Source of the DNA: an uncultured Lachnospiraceae bacterium
GTDB lineage: Bacteria; Bacillota; Clostridia; Lachnospirales; Lachnospiraceae
Direction of reading: 5' to 3'
DNA: 64,000 nt
Assembly: GCA_947566705.1 (NCBI GenBank)
Contig: CANOLA010000002.1
Coordinates: 1-64,000 of the forward strand
A program made the translations under genes and the position numbers. Under the pieces are notes generated by a model. It was not told where the DNA came from. It saw only the letters and a list, made by a program, of their open reading frames with translations, and searched no databases. Each line of letters opens with the position of its first letter. Position 1 is the first letter of the stretch. Shown in pieces: positions 1 to 7,360 of the stretch.

Positions 1-440
1 ATTTCCCTTATTAAAAAAAGAATAAAAAACTCAATAAAAAAACCGGTACACAGAAGATATATCCTTGTACTGCCCATGCCTGATGTCAGTCTGGATATGG
101 GCGTTTTTGTAATTCCGGATATGAAATAAAATAAAATGTTTCCGAGCAGAATGTCAAAAATATTATAGACAATAATGGTCATTATTTTTTTGACCGGATT
201 TCCCTCATAGCAGATTAATGATACAATAAAAATAACCAGCATACAGACAAGCGACATGACTGCGTTGGATATGTGCTGATACGGGGTGGCTGTCAGAGGA
301 AGGTAAATAATTCCAAATGCAACAAGGATCCAGCTCCGGTAAGAAGCAGATTTTTTGAAAAAAATTCCGAGAACATACACGCTGTAAATATAATATGGCA
401 GACACGCCAGTATCTCAGCAGCTTCATAAAACAGTGACAT
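1..440 (-). CDS. Agr-type sensor histidine kinase, N-terminal membrane part (cut by window edge)
   Basis: The frame is open from an ATG at 440 down to position 1, giving about 146 residues without a stop, so the catalytic part lies outside the window. The visible part is almost entirely hydrophobic, with four to five likely membrane segments (for example ILACLPYYIYSVYVLGIFF near residues 10-28 and VMSLVCMLVIFIVSLICY near 61-78). This is the layout of the sensor domain of AgrC-like GHKL kinases that detect cyclic peptide pheromones. It overlaps the response regulator by 17 nt, which implies translational coupling and a shared transcript. The family call is inferred from topology and neighbours, since no HisKA or ATPase motif is visible here. 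Confidence 0.72.
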   Translation of the reverse strand, partial: MSLFYEAAEILACLPYYIYSVYVLGIFFKKSASYRSWILVAFGIIYLPLTATPYQHISNAVMSLVCMLVIFIVSLICYEGNPVKKIMTIIVYNIFDILLGNILFYFISGITKTPISRLTSGMGSTRIYLLCTGFFIEFFILFLIRE

Positions 441-1146
441 GGTAATGGCTCCTTTGGTAATTCAGGTACGCTTCCCGGAACATATTCCGGCAGGAACGGC
501 TGATGGTAATTTCACAATCGTTTTCCAGCGTGATTTTATGGTTATGGTATGAACTGATATACCTCAGGCTGACCAGAAAACTCTGGTTCACCTGTATAAT
601 GGAATGGGCTGATAAAAAAGCAGCATAATCGGAAAGCTTTCCCCTTACAGTGCAGACCTGGCCGCGCGTGTGGAATTTCAGGTAATGTCCGGCGGTTTCC
701 ACATAATCAATTGTAATCATGGGAAGAAAAATATCCTCTTCTATGGTGCGCAGTTTGATAACAGCATCCGTCTTTGTGTGTGCAGAAAAAAATGCCATGA
801 CTGCCTCCTTGATTTCCGCATCCAGATATTCCTTCCGGATAAAACGGAACGGAGCATACCGGATGGATTCGTACACAGCGTCGTACAGGCTGCTGACAAA
901 AATGACAGAAGCCTCCGGATATATGCTGTGAATAACCTCGGCCAGTTCCATTCCGGTGTTTCCCGGCATTTTAATATCAAGAAAGTACAGATCGGCACGT
1001 TTATCAATGTATTTCAGAAATTCGTCGCTTCCGGTATAGCTTTCGATTTCCGTATCCTCCTCCAGTTCTTTTGTGTACTTCGCAGCAAGCTCATGGATCT
1101 GGCGGCAGAAAATTTCCTCATCATCGCATATGACAATCCGGTACAT
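424..1146 (-). CDS. LytTR-family response regulator (AgrA-like)
   Basis: This 240-residue protein has a receiver domain (residues 1 to about 120) with the acidic pair D8-D9 and the phosphoacceptor D57 in the context LYFLDIKMPG. A LytTR DNA-binding domain follows (about 135-235), with typical features such as FLPMITIDYVETAGHYLKF and IIQVNQSFLVSLRYI. LytTR regulators downstream of AgrC-type kinases bind direct repeats beside the promoters they activate. A suitable repeat pair lies in the divergent intergenic region at 1209-1239. The gene is transcribed away from agrB and its stop overlaps the kinase start. Assignment to the LytTR two-component family is firm; that it is the cognate AgrA is inferred from the locus. 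Confidence 0.93.
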   Translation of the reverse strand: MYRIVICDDEEIFCRQIHELAAKYTKELEEDTEIESYTGSDEFLKYIDKRADLYFLDIKMPGNTGMELAEVIHSIYPEASVIFVSSLYDAVYESIRYAPFRFIRKEYLDAEIKEAVMAFFSAHTKTDAVIKLRTIEEDIFLPMITIDYVETAGHYLKFHTRGQVCTVRGKLSDYAAFLSAHSIIQVNQSFLVSLRYISSYHNHKITLENDCEITISRSCRNMFREAYLNYQRSHYHVTVL

Positions 1147-1208
1147 GACATCCTCCCGTTTCCTGATAATAATCTATTATACATCATTCCCCAGGCAAAA
1201 AAAGTGCA

Positions 1209-1239
1209 AAATCTGCCAAAAACAGGTTAAATCTGCCAA
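1209..1239 (+). promoter_or_regulatory. Direct repeat, candidate LytTR (AgrA) binding site
   Basis: Two exact copies of the 11-mer AAATCTGCCAA lie at 1209-1219 and 1229-1239. The 20-bp period is close to two helical turns, which is the arrangement LytTR dimers use. The second copy ends five bases before the candidate -35 box of agrB, the usual activator position. Binding is an inference. Confidence 0.55.
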
Positions 1240-1243
1240 GTTA

Positions 1244-1272
1244 TTGATTTCCATAAAACCGTGTTTTATATT
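1244..1272 (+). promoter_or_regulatory. Candidate agrB promoter
   Basis: TTGATT at 1244-1249 and TATATT at 1267-1272 are separated by 17 bp and sit about 30 bp before the agrB start. The -35 box is imperfect, as expected for an activator-dependent promoter next to the upstream direct repeat. Confidence 0.5.
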
Positions 1273-1301
1273 TATAAAAAATCTTAAAGGGGGAGATATC
1301 G

Positions 1302-1877
1302 TTGGTTCAAAATCTGATTCGGTTGTCCGGGGAGAGTCACGATTCTGAAGTGGTTGCCTATGGAATGGATGTGATATATTCCGGACTGGCTGCATTACTG
1401 CTTCTGCTGCTGACTGGCTGGGCGTCACATCATTTGCCGGAGACACTGGTTTATATTGTCAGCCATTTCCTGCTTGTCCGTGTTATGGGAGGATATCATG
1501 CACATACGCGGCTGGGATGTATCCTGCTTACTTCTGCCATGTGTTTTCTCTGTATATGGATATCGGATATGGTATGGAATAAGGTTTCTGCCGGGGATAT
1601 TGCTGTGTCATACATAGTTTATTTCTTTTGTGTATTCCGGCTGGCTCCTGCAGAACATTCAAACAAAAAAATGAGCAGGGATACATATAGAAAAAATCGA
1701 AAACGTTCCTTGTTTTATATGGCAGCTGCATATTTAGTGGTAATGATTTTCTGGATAACTGACCGGAGAATGGCTTGTGTTTTCTGGGTCAATATTTCAG
1801 AAATTGTTATATCAATGATAATTGGGAAGGAGGTGTATGTTCATGCTGAAAGAACAAGCAGCAAAGCTGATAGTTAG
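1302..1877 (+). CDS. agrB: AgrB-like pheromone-processing membrane protease
   Basis: AgrB is an integral membrane cysteine endopeptidase that cleaves the C-terminal tail of AgrD and helps form the cyclic thiolactone or lactone peptide. The 191-residue product has the family signature GGYHAHTRLGC. H66 and C73 keep the same His-x6-Cys spacing as the S. aureus catalytic pair, and several hydrophobic segments surround them. The start is a TTG at 1302 preceded by AGGGGGAG. Its 3' end overlaps the AgrD-like gene by 35 nt, the usual compact agrBD layout. The regulatory pair agrCA is divergent rather than downstream. A role in making the pheromone from the neighbouring peptide is a confident inference. 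Confidence 0.94.
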   Translation: MVQNLIRLSGESHDSEVVAYGMDVIYSGLAALLLLLLTGWASHHLPETLVYIVSHFLLVRVMGGYHAHTRLGCILLTSAMCFLCIWISDMVWNKVSAGDIAVSYIVYFFCVFRLAPAEHSNKKMSRDTYRKNRKRSLFYMAAAYLVVMIFWITDRRMACVFWVNISEIVISMIIGKEVYVHAERTSSKADS

Positions 1878-2004
1878 GATTGCGGAAAAGGCGGCGGAAA
1901 ATGCCGTGTGCAAGGCATCCCCGTGGGATAAGTTTCAGCCGGAGGAATCTGCCAGGGTAAGGGAATGGGCAGAGGAAAACAGGAGAAACAAAAAAACGGT
2001 ATGA
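1843..2004 (+). CDS. agrD: AgrD-like cyclic autoinducer precursor (atypical ring region)
   Basis: This 53-residue ORF starts at an ATG nine bases after the ribosome binding site GGAAGGAGG; the ATG at 1837 is too close to that site. Residues 1-19 form a basic amphipathic helix of the AgrD leader type (LKEQAAKLIVRIAEKAAE). The core NAVCKASPWDKF and the acidic tail QPEESARVREWAEE follow. The F-QPEE junction resembles the AgrB cleavage site of clostridial AgrD peptides. C23 would give a nine-member ring, whereas the usual ring is Cys or Ser plus four residues. S26 would give six, so the ring nucleophile is uncertain. Position inside the 3' end of agrB supports the call more than the sequence does. 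Confidence 0.72.
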   Translation: MLKEQAAKLIVRIAEKAAENAVCKASPWDKFQPEESARVREWAEENRRNKKTV

Positions 2005-2053
2005 TGCTATTTTAGCCGTACCAGGTATGGGTCTTACGAAGGGAGGTGAGGGC

Positions 2054-2149
2054 ATGTATAATGAATATGCGGCAGGACACAGCATTTCTGCGGAGGGGAC
2101 TGGTCCGGTTCCGGCATATTTCCGGGGACCGCCAGCAGACAGTTGTTAA
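2054..2149 (+). CDS. 31-residue small ORF of unknown function
   Basis: An ATG at 2054 follows a near-consensus ribosome binding site (GGGAGGTGAG) with seven bases of spacing, so translation is likely. The product begins MYNEYAAGHSISAEG, is rich in Gly and Pro, and ends in cysteine (PPADSC). It has no signal peptide or membrane segment and I recognise no family. It lies between the AgrD-like gene and the secreted protein at 2200. It could be a leader ORF coupling translation to the next gene, or a second small peptide of the locus. Confidence 0.4.
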   Translation: MYNEYAAGHSISAEGTGPVPAYFRGPPADSC

Positions 2150-2199
2150 ACTATTGATTTCCTGTGGAAAAAGCTGAGTTATGAAAGGAGATTTTAAAC

Positions 2200-3003
2200 A
2201 TGAAAAATTTAAAGAAGACAGTAGCAAAAATGATGGCAGGAGTCCTACTGGTTACAATGGTTCCGTCTGCAGCGTATGCTGACAGCCCTGCCGGTGAGGA
2301 AGAGGTTTATATGCCGACATGGATGGAGGCGGGTTCCGTTATTGTGTATGATGAAGACCTTAACTGCACCATTGTAGAGGGCGGTGAACTGGACGCTGGG
2401 GATATTGCCAGAAGAGATGATATTGCCGAAGTAGGTCTTAAAAGCCGCGACGAGGAAATGCTTGCAAGTCCAAACACAAAGGTGGAGTATGATTCCCATG
2501 GGTTTATCCAGAATGTTTACTATCTGGTCCCGGGGACGGAGGATGAATACCAGTTGTCCGGTGCATTCAGGGCAAGAAAGGGATCCGGTGTTATGGCTGC
2601 TGGAACCAGCTATACCTATGGAAGCTATAAAAATTATGATACGGGAAAAACCCAGAGCTGCAAGCTCACAAGAAGTAAGGATGGGAAAACCATGACGGGA
2701 ACCGGTCGCATTACATATTATACGGGTGAAAATGGTGAAGCAGGATCTCATAAACTGGTTGCCTATGACTGTGCCACAAAGATGGATTATGATGACGTAA
2801 AAGGTGGTACTGTGGTTACCGCAAAAAACACCTACGCAAATAAGTCGCAAAAATATAAAAAATATGATGTTGGCTCACTGCCAGCTGCAATTCTTGATAT
2901 CTGGTCCAGTAGCAATGTAAATCCAATTAAGGATATAACCACGCGTGGAAATATTGATAATGTGTATTCAGGGCATATTTCCCACGATGTTGTCTTATAT
3001 TAA
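2200..3003 (+). CDS. Secreted protein of unknown function downstream of agr
   Basis: The 267-residue product starts after GAAAGGAG and has a clear Sec signal peptide: KNLKK, then MMAGVLLVTMVPS, with a likely type I cleavage site in AAYA-DS near residue 27. The mature part is polar and acidic in its first third. It then has a region rich in Ser, Thr, Tyr and Lys (SYTYGSYKNYDTGKTQ) and a C-terminal part with KYKKYDVGSLPAAILDIW that may be a beta-rich fold. I recognise no family. Being the first substantial gene after agrBD, it is a good candidate for quorum-controlled expression, but that is context only. Confidence 0.85.
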   Translation: MKNLKKTVAKMMAGVLLVTMVPSAAYADSPAGEEEVYMPTWMEAGSVIVYDEDLNCTIVEGGELDAGDIARRDDIAEVGLKSRDEEMLASPNTKVEYDSHGFIQNVYYLVPGTEDEYQLSGAFRARKGSGVMAAGTSYTYGSYKNYDTGKTQSCKLTRSKDGKTMTGTGRITYYTGENGEAGSHKLVAYDCATKMDYDDVKGGTVVTAKNTYANKSQKYKKYDVGSLPAAILDIWSSSNVNPIKDITTRGNIDNVYSGHISHDVVLY

Positions 3004-3017
3004 AGAAGGGTATCATC

Positions 3018-4157
3018 ATGCAAACGGGAAAATGGCCAGTTTTGGCAATAATGGTTTTTCTTTCTGCCATTTGCTTTTCTGCCTGCAATGCAATACCGCA
3101 GGGGGAAAAACGGATGGAACCAGATAAACATTCTGAAACAGAGTCAATAACAGAAGAACAATTGGGGCAGGAAGTCCCGGCAGGGGTGGATAGCCACCCC
3201 TACCTTTCCATCACATATGGCAGGGACAATCCCAATAACACCACTGGCAGGGATATGGTTTTTTATACGTATGACATGGTGACAAAAGAACTGAAGACGG
3301 AATGTGTTATACCATTTGATTCCCAATATGCCTGTGGGGTGGTCTCCAAAGCAAAAAACACGGTGTATTATTCAGGCAGATCTCAGCCAGATATCCTTGG
3401 TTCTTGTGATGGTATCTGGGCGTATGATATTGGAACAGGTGATTCGGAGCTCCTTGAAAAGAAGAACTGGTCATATAATAGTATAACGGTAATGGATGAC
3501 GGCAGACTTCTGGTTATGGCGATGACGAAGGAGCACCCAATTCAACCGGCAGTGTTTGATCTTAAGACAAAAAGCTTTACCTATATGTCGGATGTAAACA
3601 AAGAACCGTTTGATCTTTACAGCTGCGGTGCAACCGATCTTGGTTATAACTATAAAACGAATGAAATCGTAAGCGTTTACCAAAATGAGAAGGAATCATA
3701 TAGGTCTGAATATCTGGGGAATAGAATATCAATTAACACTTATATTTCGATTTCTTCCAAAGACATGGTAAAAGATAGGGAAAGAACTTTTTCCATCAGC
3801 CTCAAGGCGGAGGATCAGGTGATGTCGGCGACACAGATTTCAGGTAATAAGTTTCTGGTAGTGGTAAGCCATACGGATGAGGATACGCTGGATATAGAGA
3901 AGAAACTGTATTTGCTTACATTCAAGGATAAAAAAGGTACGCTGACAGCTATTGATTCACAGTATCGGCATTCAAGTGACTGGAAAACTGATGACAGTGG
4001 CAAAACATTTTATTTTATGCTCCAGTCGGAGGAAAACCCGGAGCGTAGTCTGTGTTGCTACGACACGGAAACGAAGGAACTTACCACGATTTTAAGCGGC
4101 AGTCAGGAAGAAAATGGTCATGTCATCAATTTCTCAATACTGGCACCGGGAAGCTGA
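3018..4157 (+). CDS. Lipoprotein with propeller-like repeats, paralogue of the next gene's C-terminus
   Basis: The 379-residue protein has a hydrophobic N-terminus (LAIMVFLSAICFSAC) that fits a lipoprotein signal, with lipidation probably at the Cys of FSAC. A short acidic linker follows, then a long beta-rich region from HPYLSITYGRDN to the end. Motifs such as GIWAYDIGTG, PAVFDLKTKSFTYMSD and LCCYDTETKELTTILSG look like blades of a beta-propeller. Almost the whole exported part is repeated with high similarity in the C-terminal half of the following gene, so the two arose by duplication. The function is unknown; an extracellular binding or sensing role is inferred from the fold type only. 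It starts 14 bp after the preceding stop, suggesting an operon. Confidence 0.85.
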   Translation: MQTGKWPVLAIMVFLSAICFSACNAIPQGEKRMEPDKHSETESITEEQLGQEVPAGVDSHPYLSITYGRDNPNNTTGRDMVFYTYDMVTKELKTECVIPFDSQYACGVVSKAKNTVYYSGRSQPDILGSCDGIWAYDIGTGDSELLEKKNWSYNSITVMDDGRLLVMAMTKEHPIQPAVFDLKTKSFTYMSDVNKEPFDLYSCGATDLGYNYKTNEIVSVYQNEKESYRSEYLGNRISINTYISISSKDMVKDRERTFSISLKAEDQVMSATQISGNKFLVVVSHTDEDTLDIEKKLYLLTFKDKKGTLTAIDSQYRHSSDWKTDDSGKTFYFMLQSEENPERSLCCYDTETKELTTILSGSQEENGHVINFSILAPGS

Positions 4158-4199
4158 CAGGAAATGCAGGCTCAAACACATAAAAATGGGGGAATATAC

Positions 4200-6422
4200 A
4201 TGAAATGGGATAAAAAAGAAACAACAAAAGGATGCAGTCTTTCCGTATGCAGAACATTTTTATGCATGTTGCTCTGCTTGTCCATGCTGGTGCCGTTTTC
4301 TGATGGAGGAACCGTCGGTGCAGCAGTAAAAAAGACGGAGAAAGCAAAAAAGCTTCCCTATTTCGAGGTCATGGACTTTTCAGAAGGTATGGCATGCGTG
4401 ACCGTATGGGGGGACGGCGGGGCAAAATTCGGTTTTATTGACAAAAGCGGAAAGGAGATCGTAAAGCCGGAATATGACAAGGCACGCGGTTTTGTGGAGG
4501 GCATGGCATGCGTGTATGCGCTGAAGGACGGGGATTACAAATGCGGTTTTATCAATAAAAAGGGAAAGAAAACCGTAAAGCTGAAATATGACGATGCCGC
4601 GGACTTCTCGGATGGCATGGCGCGTGTGGAAAAATACGGGGAATACGGTTTTGTTGACAAAAACGGAAAGGAAGCCGTAAAACCGGAGTACGACCTTGCC
4701 GGGAGTTTTTCGGAAGGGCTTGCAGCGGTGCAGACCAACGGCAGGTGGGGGTATGTCAGCAAAAAGGGAAAGAAAACCATAAAACAGAAATATGATGATG
4801 CCGGAAGCTTTTCAGAAGGACTGGCATGCGTGGAAAAAAACAAAAAATGGGGGTTCATCAATAAAAAAGGAAAGGAAGTCATAAAGCCGCAGTACAGTTA
4901 TGCGGACTATTTTTCAGAAGGACTTGCGCTGGTGGTAAAAAACGGCAGGTTCGGCTACATCGACAAAACCGGGAAACGTGTCATAAAAATGAAATATGAA
5001 AGTGCAGGTGTTTTTTCAGAGGGGCTTGCGCGTGTGTCAAGAAACGGAAAATGGGGGTTTGTCAATAAAAAAGGAAAGGAAGTCACAAAAATCAAATATG
5101 ACAGTGCAGGTGATTTTTCGGAAGGGCTTGCATGGGTGGTCAAAGACGGGGAGTACGGTTTTATAAACACGGAAGGAAAAGAGGCTGTAAAACCAGTGTA
5201 TGACTGTACGGGCAATTTCCATAACGGCAGATGCTGGGTGAAGGTCATGGAAAAAACCGGGGATGCTTACTGCGAAAAGTACGGCTACATTGACAAAACC
5301 GGAAAAGTGGTCACGGTCATCGGATACAGTTATACCGGGGATTTTTCGGACGGACTTGCATGCGTACAGTCAGGCGGCGGTGAATATATCATAAACACCA
5401 GTGGAAAGGCCGTGTTTTCAGTTGCGGGGGACGGGGATTCCCTATCAGGGGAGGAAGGACATCCCTATCTGTCCATCACATACGGCAGGGACAACCCGGA
5501 TAACTTTACCGGCAGGGACATGGTGTTTTACACTTACGATCTGGCGGCAAAGGAGCTGAAGGAGGAATGCGTCATACCGTTTGATTCCCAGTATGCCTGC
5601 GGGGTGGTTTCAAAAGCAAAAAACACGGTGTATTATTCGGGCAGGTCGCATCCGAACACCCTGGGGTTCTGTGACGGCATCTGGGCTTACAGCCTGAAAA
5701 CAAAAAAATCCCGTCTGCTGGAAAAGAAGAACTGGTCGTACAACGGAATCATGCTGACGGATTCCGGCAGGCTTCTGGTCATGGCGGTGACAAGGGAGCA
5801 TCCGATCCAGCCGGCACTGTTTGACCTTAAGACAAAAACCTTTACCTATATGTCGGATGCAAACAGGGAACCGTTTGACCTTTACAGCTGCGGTCCGACC
5901 GACCTTGGCTATAACTACGGAACGAATGAAATCGTAAGCATTTACCAGAATGAGAAGGAAGTGTACCAGCCTGAATTCCGGGATGGTGAAATACCCATTA
6001 ACACCTATATTTCGGTTGCTTCCAGCGACCTGGTAAAGGACCGGAAAAGAACCTTTTCCATCAGCCTGAAGATAGAAGATGAGGTGACATCGGCGGCACA
6101 GGTGTCAGAAAATGAATTTCTGGTGGTAATAGAGCATACGGACTGGGATACGCTGGATACAGAAAGCAAACTGTACACGCTTACATTTAAGGATGGAAAA
6201 GGAACGCTGAAACCATCGGATTTACCGTACCAGAATTCATCCTGCTGGAGAACCGCTGACGGCGGAAAAACATTTTATTTCATGGTTCAGACGGAGGAAA
6301 ACCCGGAGCGGAGCCTGTGCTGTTACGATACGGAGACAAAGGAGCTTACCACGATTCTAAGCGGAAATCCGGAGGAAAACGGACATATCATTAATTTTTC
6401 CATATTGGCGCCGGGGAGCTGA
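4200..6422 (+). CDS. Exported WG-repeat protein fused to lipoprotein-like C-terminal domain
   Basis: I place the start at the ATG at 4200, after GGGGGA, giving 740 residues with a hydrophobic export segment (FLCMLLCLSMLVPF, about residues 18-31). Residues about 50-410 hold roughly nine WG (KWG/beta_rep) repeats of the form GFINKKGKEVIKPQY followed by FSEGLALV. Such repeats form extended beta structures of unclear function. From EEGHPYLSITYGRDN (about 418) to the end the sequence parallels the lipoprotein at 3018-4157, including the shared ending NFSILAPGS. The DNA is visibly richer in GC than its paralogue at synonymous sites. It is probably surface-exposed and in the same transcript; its role is unknown. 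Confidence 0.88.
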   Translation: MKWDKKETTKGCSLSVCRTFLCMLLCLSMLVPFSDGGTVGAAVKKTEKAKKLPYFEVMDFSEGMACVTVWGDGGAKFGFIDKSGKEIVKPEYDKARGFVEGMACVYALKDGDYKCGFINKKGKKTVKLKYDDAADFSDGMARVEKYGEYGFVDKNGKEAVKPEYDLAGSFSEGLAAVQTNGRWGYVSKKGKKTIKQKYDDAGSFSEGLACVEKNKKWGFINKKGKEVIKPQYSYADYFSEGLALVVKNGRFGYIDKTGKRVIKMKYESAGVFSEGLARVSRNGKWGFVNKKGKEVTKIKYDSAGDFSEGLAWVVKDGEYGFINTEGKEAVKPVYDCTGNFHNGRCWVKVMEKTGDAYCEKYGYIDKTGKVVTVIGYSYTGDFSDGLACVQSGGGEYIINTSGKAVFSVAGDGDSLSGEEGHPYLSITYGRDNPDNFTGRDMVFYTYDLAAKELKEECVIPFDSQYACGVVSKAKNTVYYSGRSHPNTLGFCDGIWAYSLKTKKSRLLEKKNWSYNGIMLTDSGRLLVMAVTREHPIQPALFDLKTKTFTYMSDANREPFDLYSCGPTDLGYNYGTNEIVSIYQNEKEVYQPEFRDGEIPINTYISVASSDLVKDRKRTFSISLKIEDEVTSAAQVSENEFLVVIEHTDWDTLDTESKLYTLTFKDGKGTLKPSDLPYQNSSCWRTADGGKTFYFMVQTEENPERSLCCYDTETKELTTILSGNPEENGHIINFSILAPGS

Positions 6423-6480
6423 CGGACGGGGAATCTGCCACGGTGCATAAGGCACTGGTTATTCACAGGAAGTCGGATTT

Positions 6481-6660
6481 AGTACAGACTGATATTTAAC
6501 AAGGGAGAAATACGATGAAGGGCACAAATGTAAAAACAAGAATGATGATAATGGGGATGCTGCTTTATCAGGCTGCATCACACAGAAGAGCGGGCAGGTA
6601 CCGGAAACGGGAACTGTACCGGAAGCTGCCTCTGTAATTGAAAACGATATAACTGCAGAG
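6481..6660 (+). repeat. Direct repeat copy 1 (partner at 11231-11415)
   Basis: This stretch resembles 11231-11415 very closely, from the upstream AGTACAGACTGATATTTAAC and the ribosome binding site through the small ORF to its relic tail. Both copies keep the same order and spacing, with scattered substitutions and a small length difference near the end. Together they bracket the ABC exporter genes in direct orientation. Confidence 0.8.
6515..6637 (+). pseudogene. Frameshifted lipoprotein 5' end (copy 1) or 40-residue basic peptide
   Basis: The ATG at 6515 has a ribosome binding site (AAGGGAG) and opens a 40-codon frame. It begins with a charged, then hydrophobic segment (VKTRMMIMGMLL) and ends in a very basic run. 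One base back, from TTA at 6565, a second frame reads LSGCITQKSGQVPETGTVPE and continues to a stop at 6679. LSGC is an ideal lipobox, and the hydrophobic segment in the first frame is the matching signal. The simplest reading is a lipoprotein gene broken by a one-base loss just before the lipobox. Translation of the intact 40-residue frame cannot be excluded. Confidence 0.5.
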
Positions 6661-6679
6661 TTTGCACATAATTTGTAAA

Positions 6680-7290
6680 TATAAGAGTGGATTTTTCAGT
6701 GAAGCCAGATATAATAAAAGCGTAGAAATTCGGAACAGTTTTTTGGAAGGAGGTTTTTTGCTATGATTAGTGTATTCCAGGAAACACAAACTCAAAACAT
6801 GGAGGTGGTTTTTTATAGGAAAAGGAGCTGTGGCATATGAGACGGTATCCCTGCTGTCTGCATACATGCCATTTGCAATCTTTTCTGGACAGAGCGGATT
6901 CTGTAGCATTTTATGTGGATGACCGGAAAGCAGATAAATATTCCCATACCTGTCAGAGGAGCTGGCGTGGAACTTATGATATCATACTGTTGGATCATGT
7001 TTCTGACTTTGAAATGATTCAGTGTGTTTATAATAAGAATAAAGATAGGTTTTTTAGAGGCTTCTGGCATGATGGTGGGTACATAACCATGCCCAATTAA
7101 CAACTGCATATTGAAACACCACCTGTGTTCCTTTAATGTATTAACGACAAAGAAAAAACATAAAGGAGTTCCCACAGATGGTTTCTGTTAATACATTATG
7201 CAAAAATATCCTGATATTGGAACCAGTATGACCACATTTGCAACAGCAACATTTACAGGAAACTGGACACCAAATTATAAATAAGATATA
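6680..7290. other. Decayed AT-rich interval with gene fragments, no intact gene
   Basis: There is no convincing full gene in this stretch. A ribosome binding site (GGAAGGAGG) at 6745-6753 leads to an ATG at 6763 whose frame ends after 25 codons. A neighbouring frame then reads GAVAYETVSLLSAYMPF, which resembles ABC-2 permease sequence, and stops near 6920. A third frame from 6837 to 7100 reads through without recognisable domains. The pattern of protein-like pieces in alternating frames suggests an old permease or exported-protein gene broken by indels. Short reading frames at 7178 and 7198 are noted separately. Confidence 0.4.
7198..7284 (+). CDS. Possible 28-residue peptide before the ABC exporter
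   Basis: The frame begins MQKYPDIGTSM and is rich in Thr, ending in GNWTPNYK. It overlaps a 17-codon frame starting at 7178 that has the better ribosome binding site (AAAGGAG); a single frameshift would join the two. I recognise no family. Its position just before an exporter cassette would fit a small exported peptide, but there is no leader motif, so this is a weak call. Confidence 0.15.
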   Translation: MQKYPDIGTSMTTFATATFTGNWTPNYK

Positions 7291-7296
7291 GTACAA

Positions 7297-7332
7297 ATGG
7301 AGAAGGGGGTATTATTTTACCATCTTCTCCAT
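7297..7332 (+). promoter_or_regulatory. Nested hairpin upstream of the exporter genes
   Basis: A perfect 9-bp stem (ATGGAGAAG with CTTCTCCAT) encloses a second stem (GGTA with TACC). It is followed by AATAAAATTT rather than a T-run, so it is a poor terminator. It lies 28 bp before the GTG start of the first permease and could stabilise or regulate that transcript. Confidence 0.4.
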
Positions 7333-7360
7333 AATAAAATTTACATAAGGGGATGGTTTT

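Noticed and set aside
2152..2162. Shared 11-mer TATTGATTTCC with the agrB promoter region (1242-1252)
   Set aside because: It is short and AT-rich, and no good -10 box follows the second copy, so a common regulator site is not supported.
6555..6575. Programmed -1 frameshift joining the two lipoprotein frames
   Set aside because: No slippery heptamer in the right phase and no downstream pseudoknot are evident, and copy 2 has also lost the lipobox cysteine.
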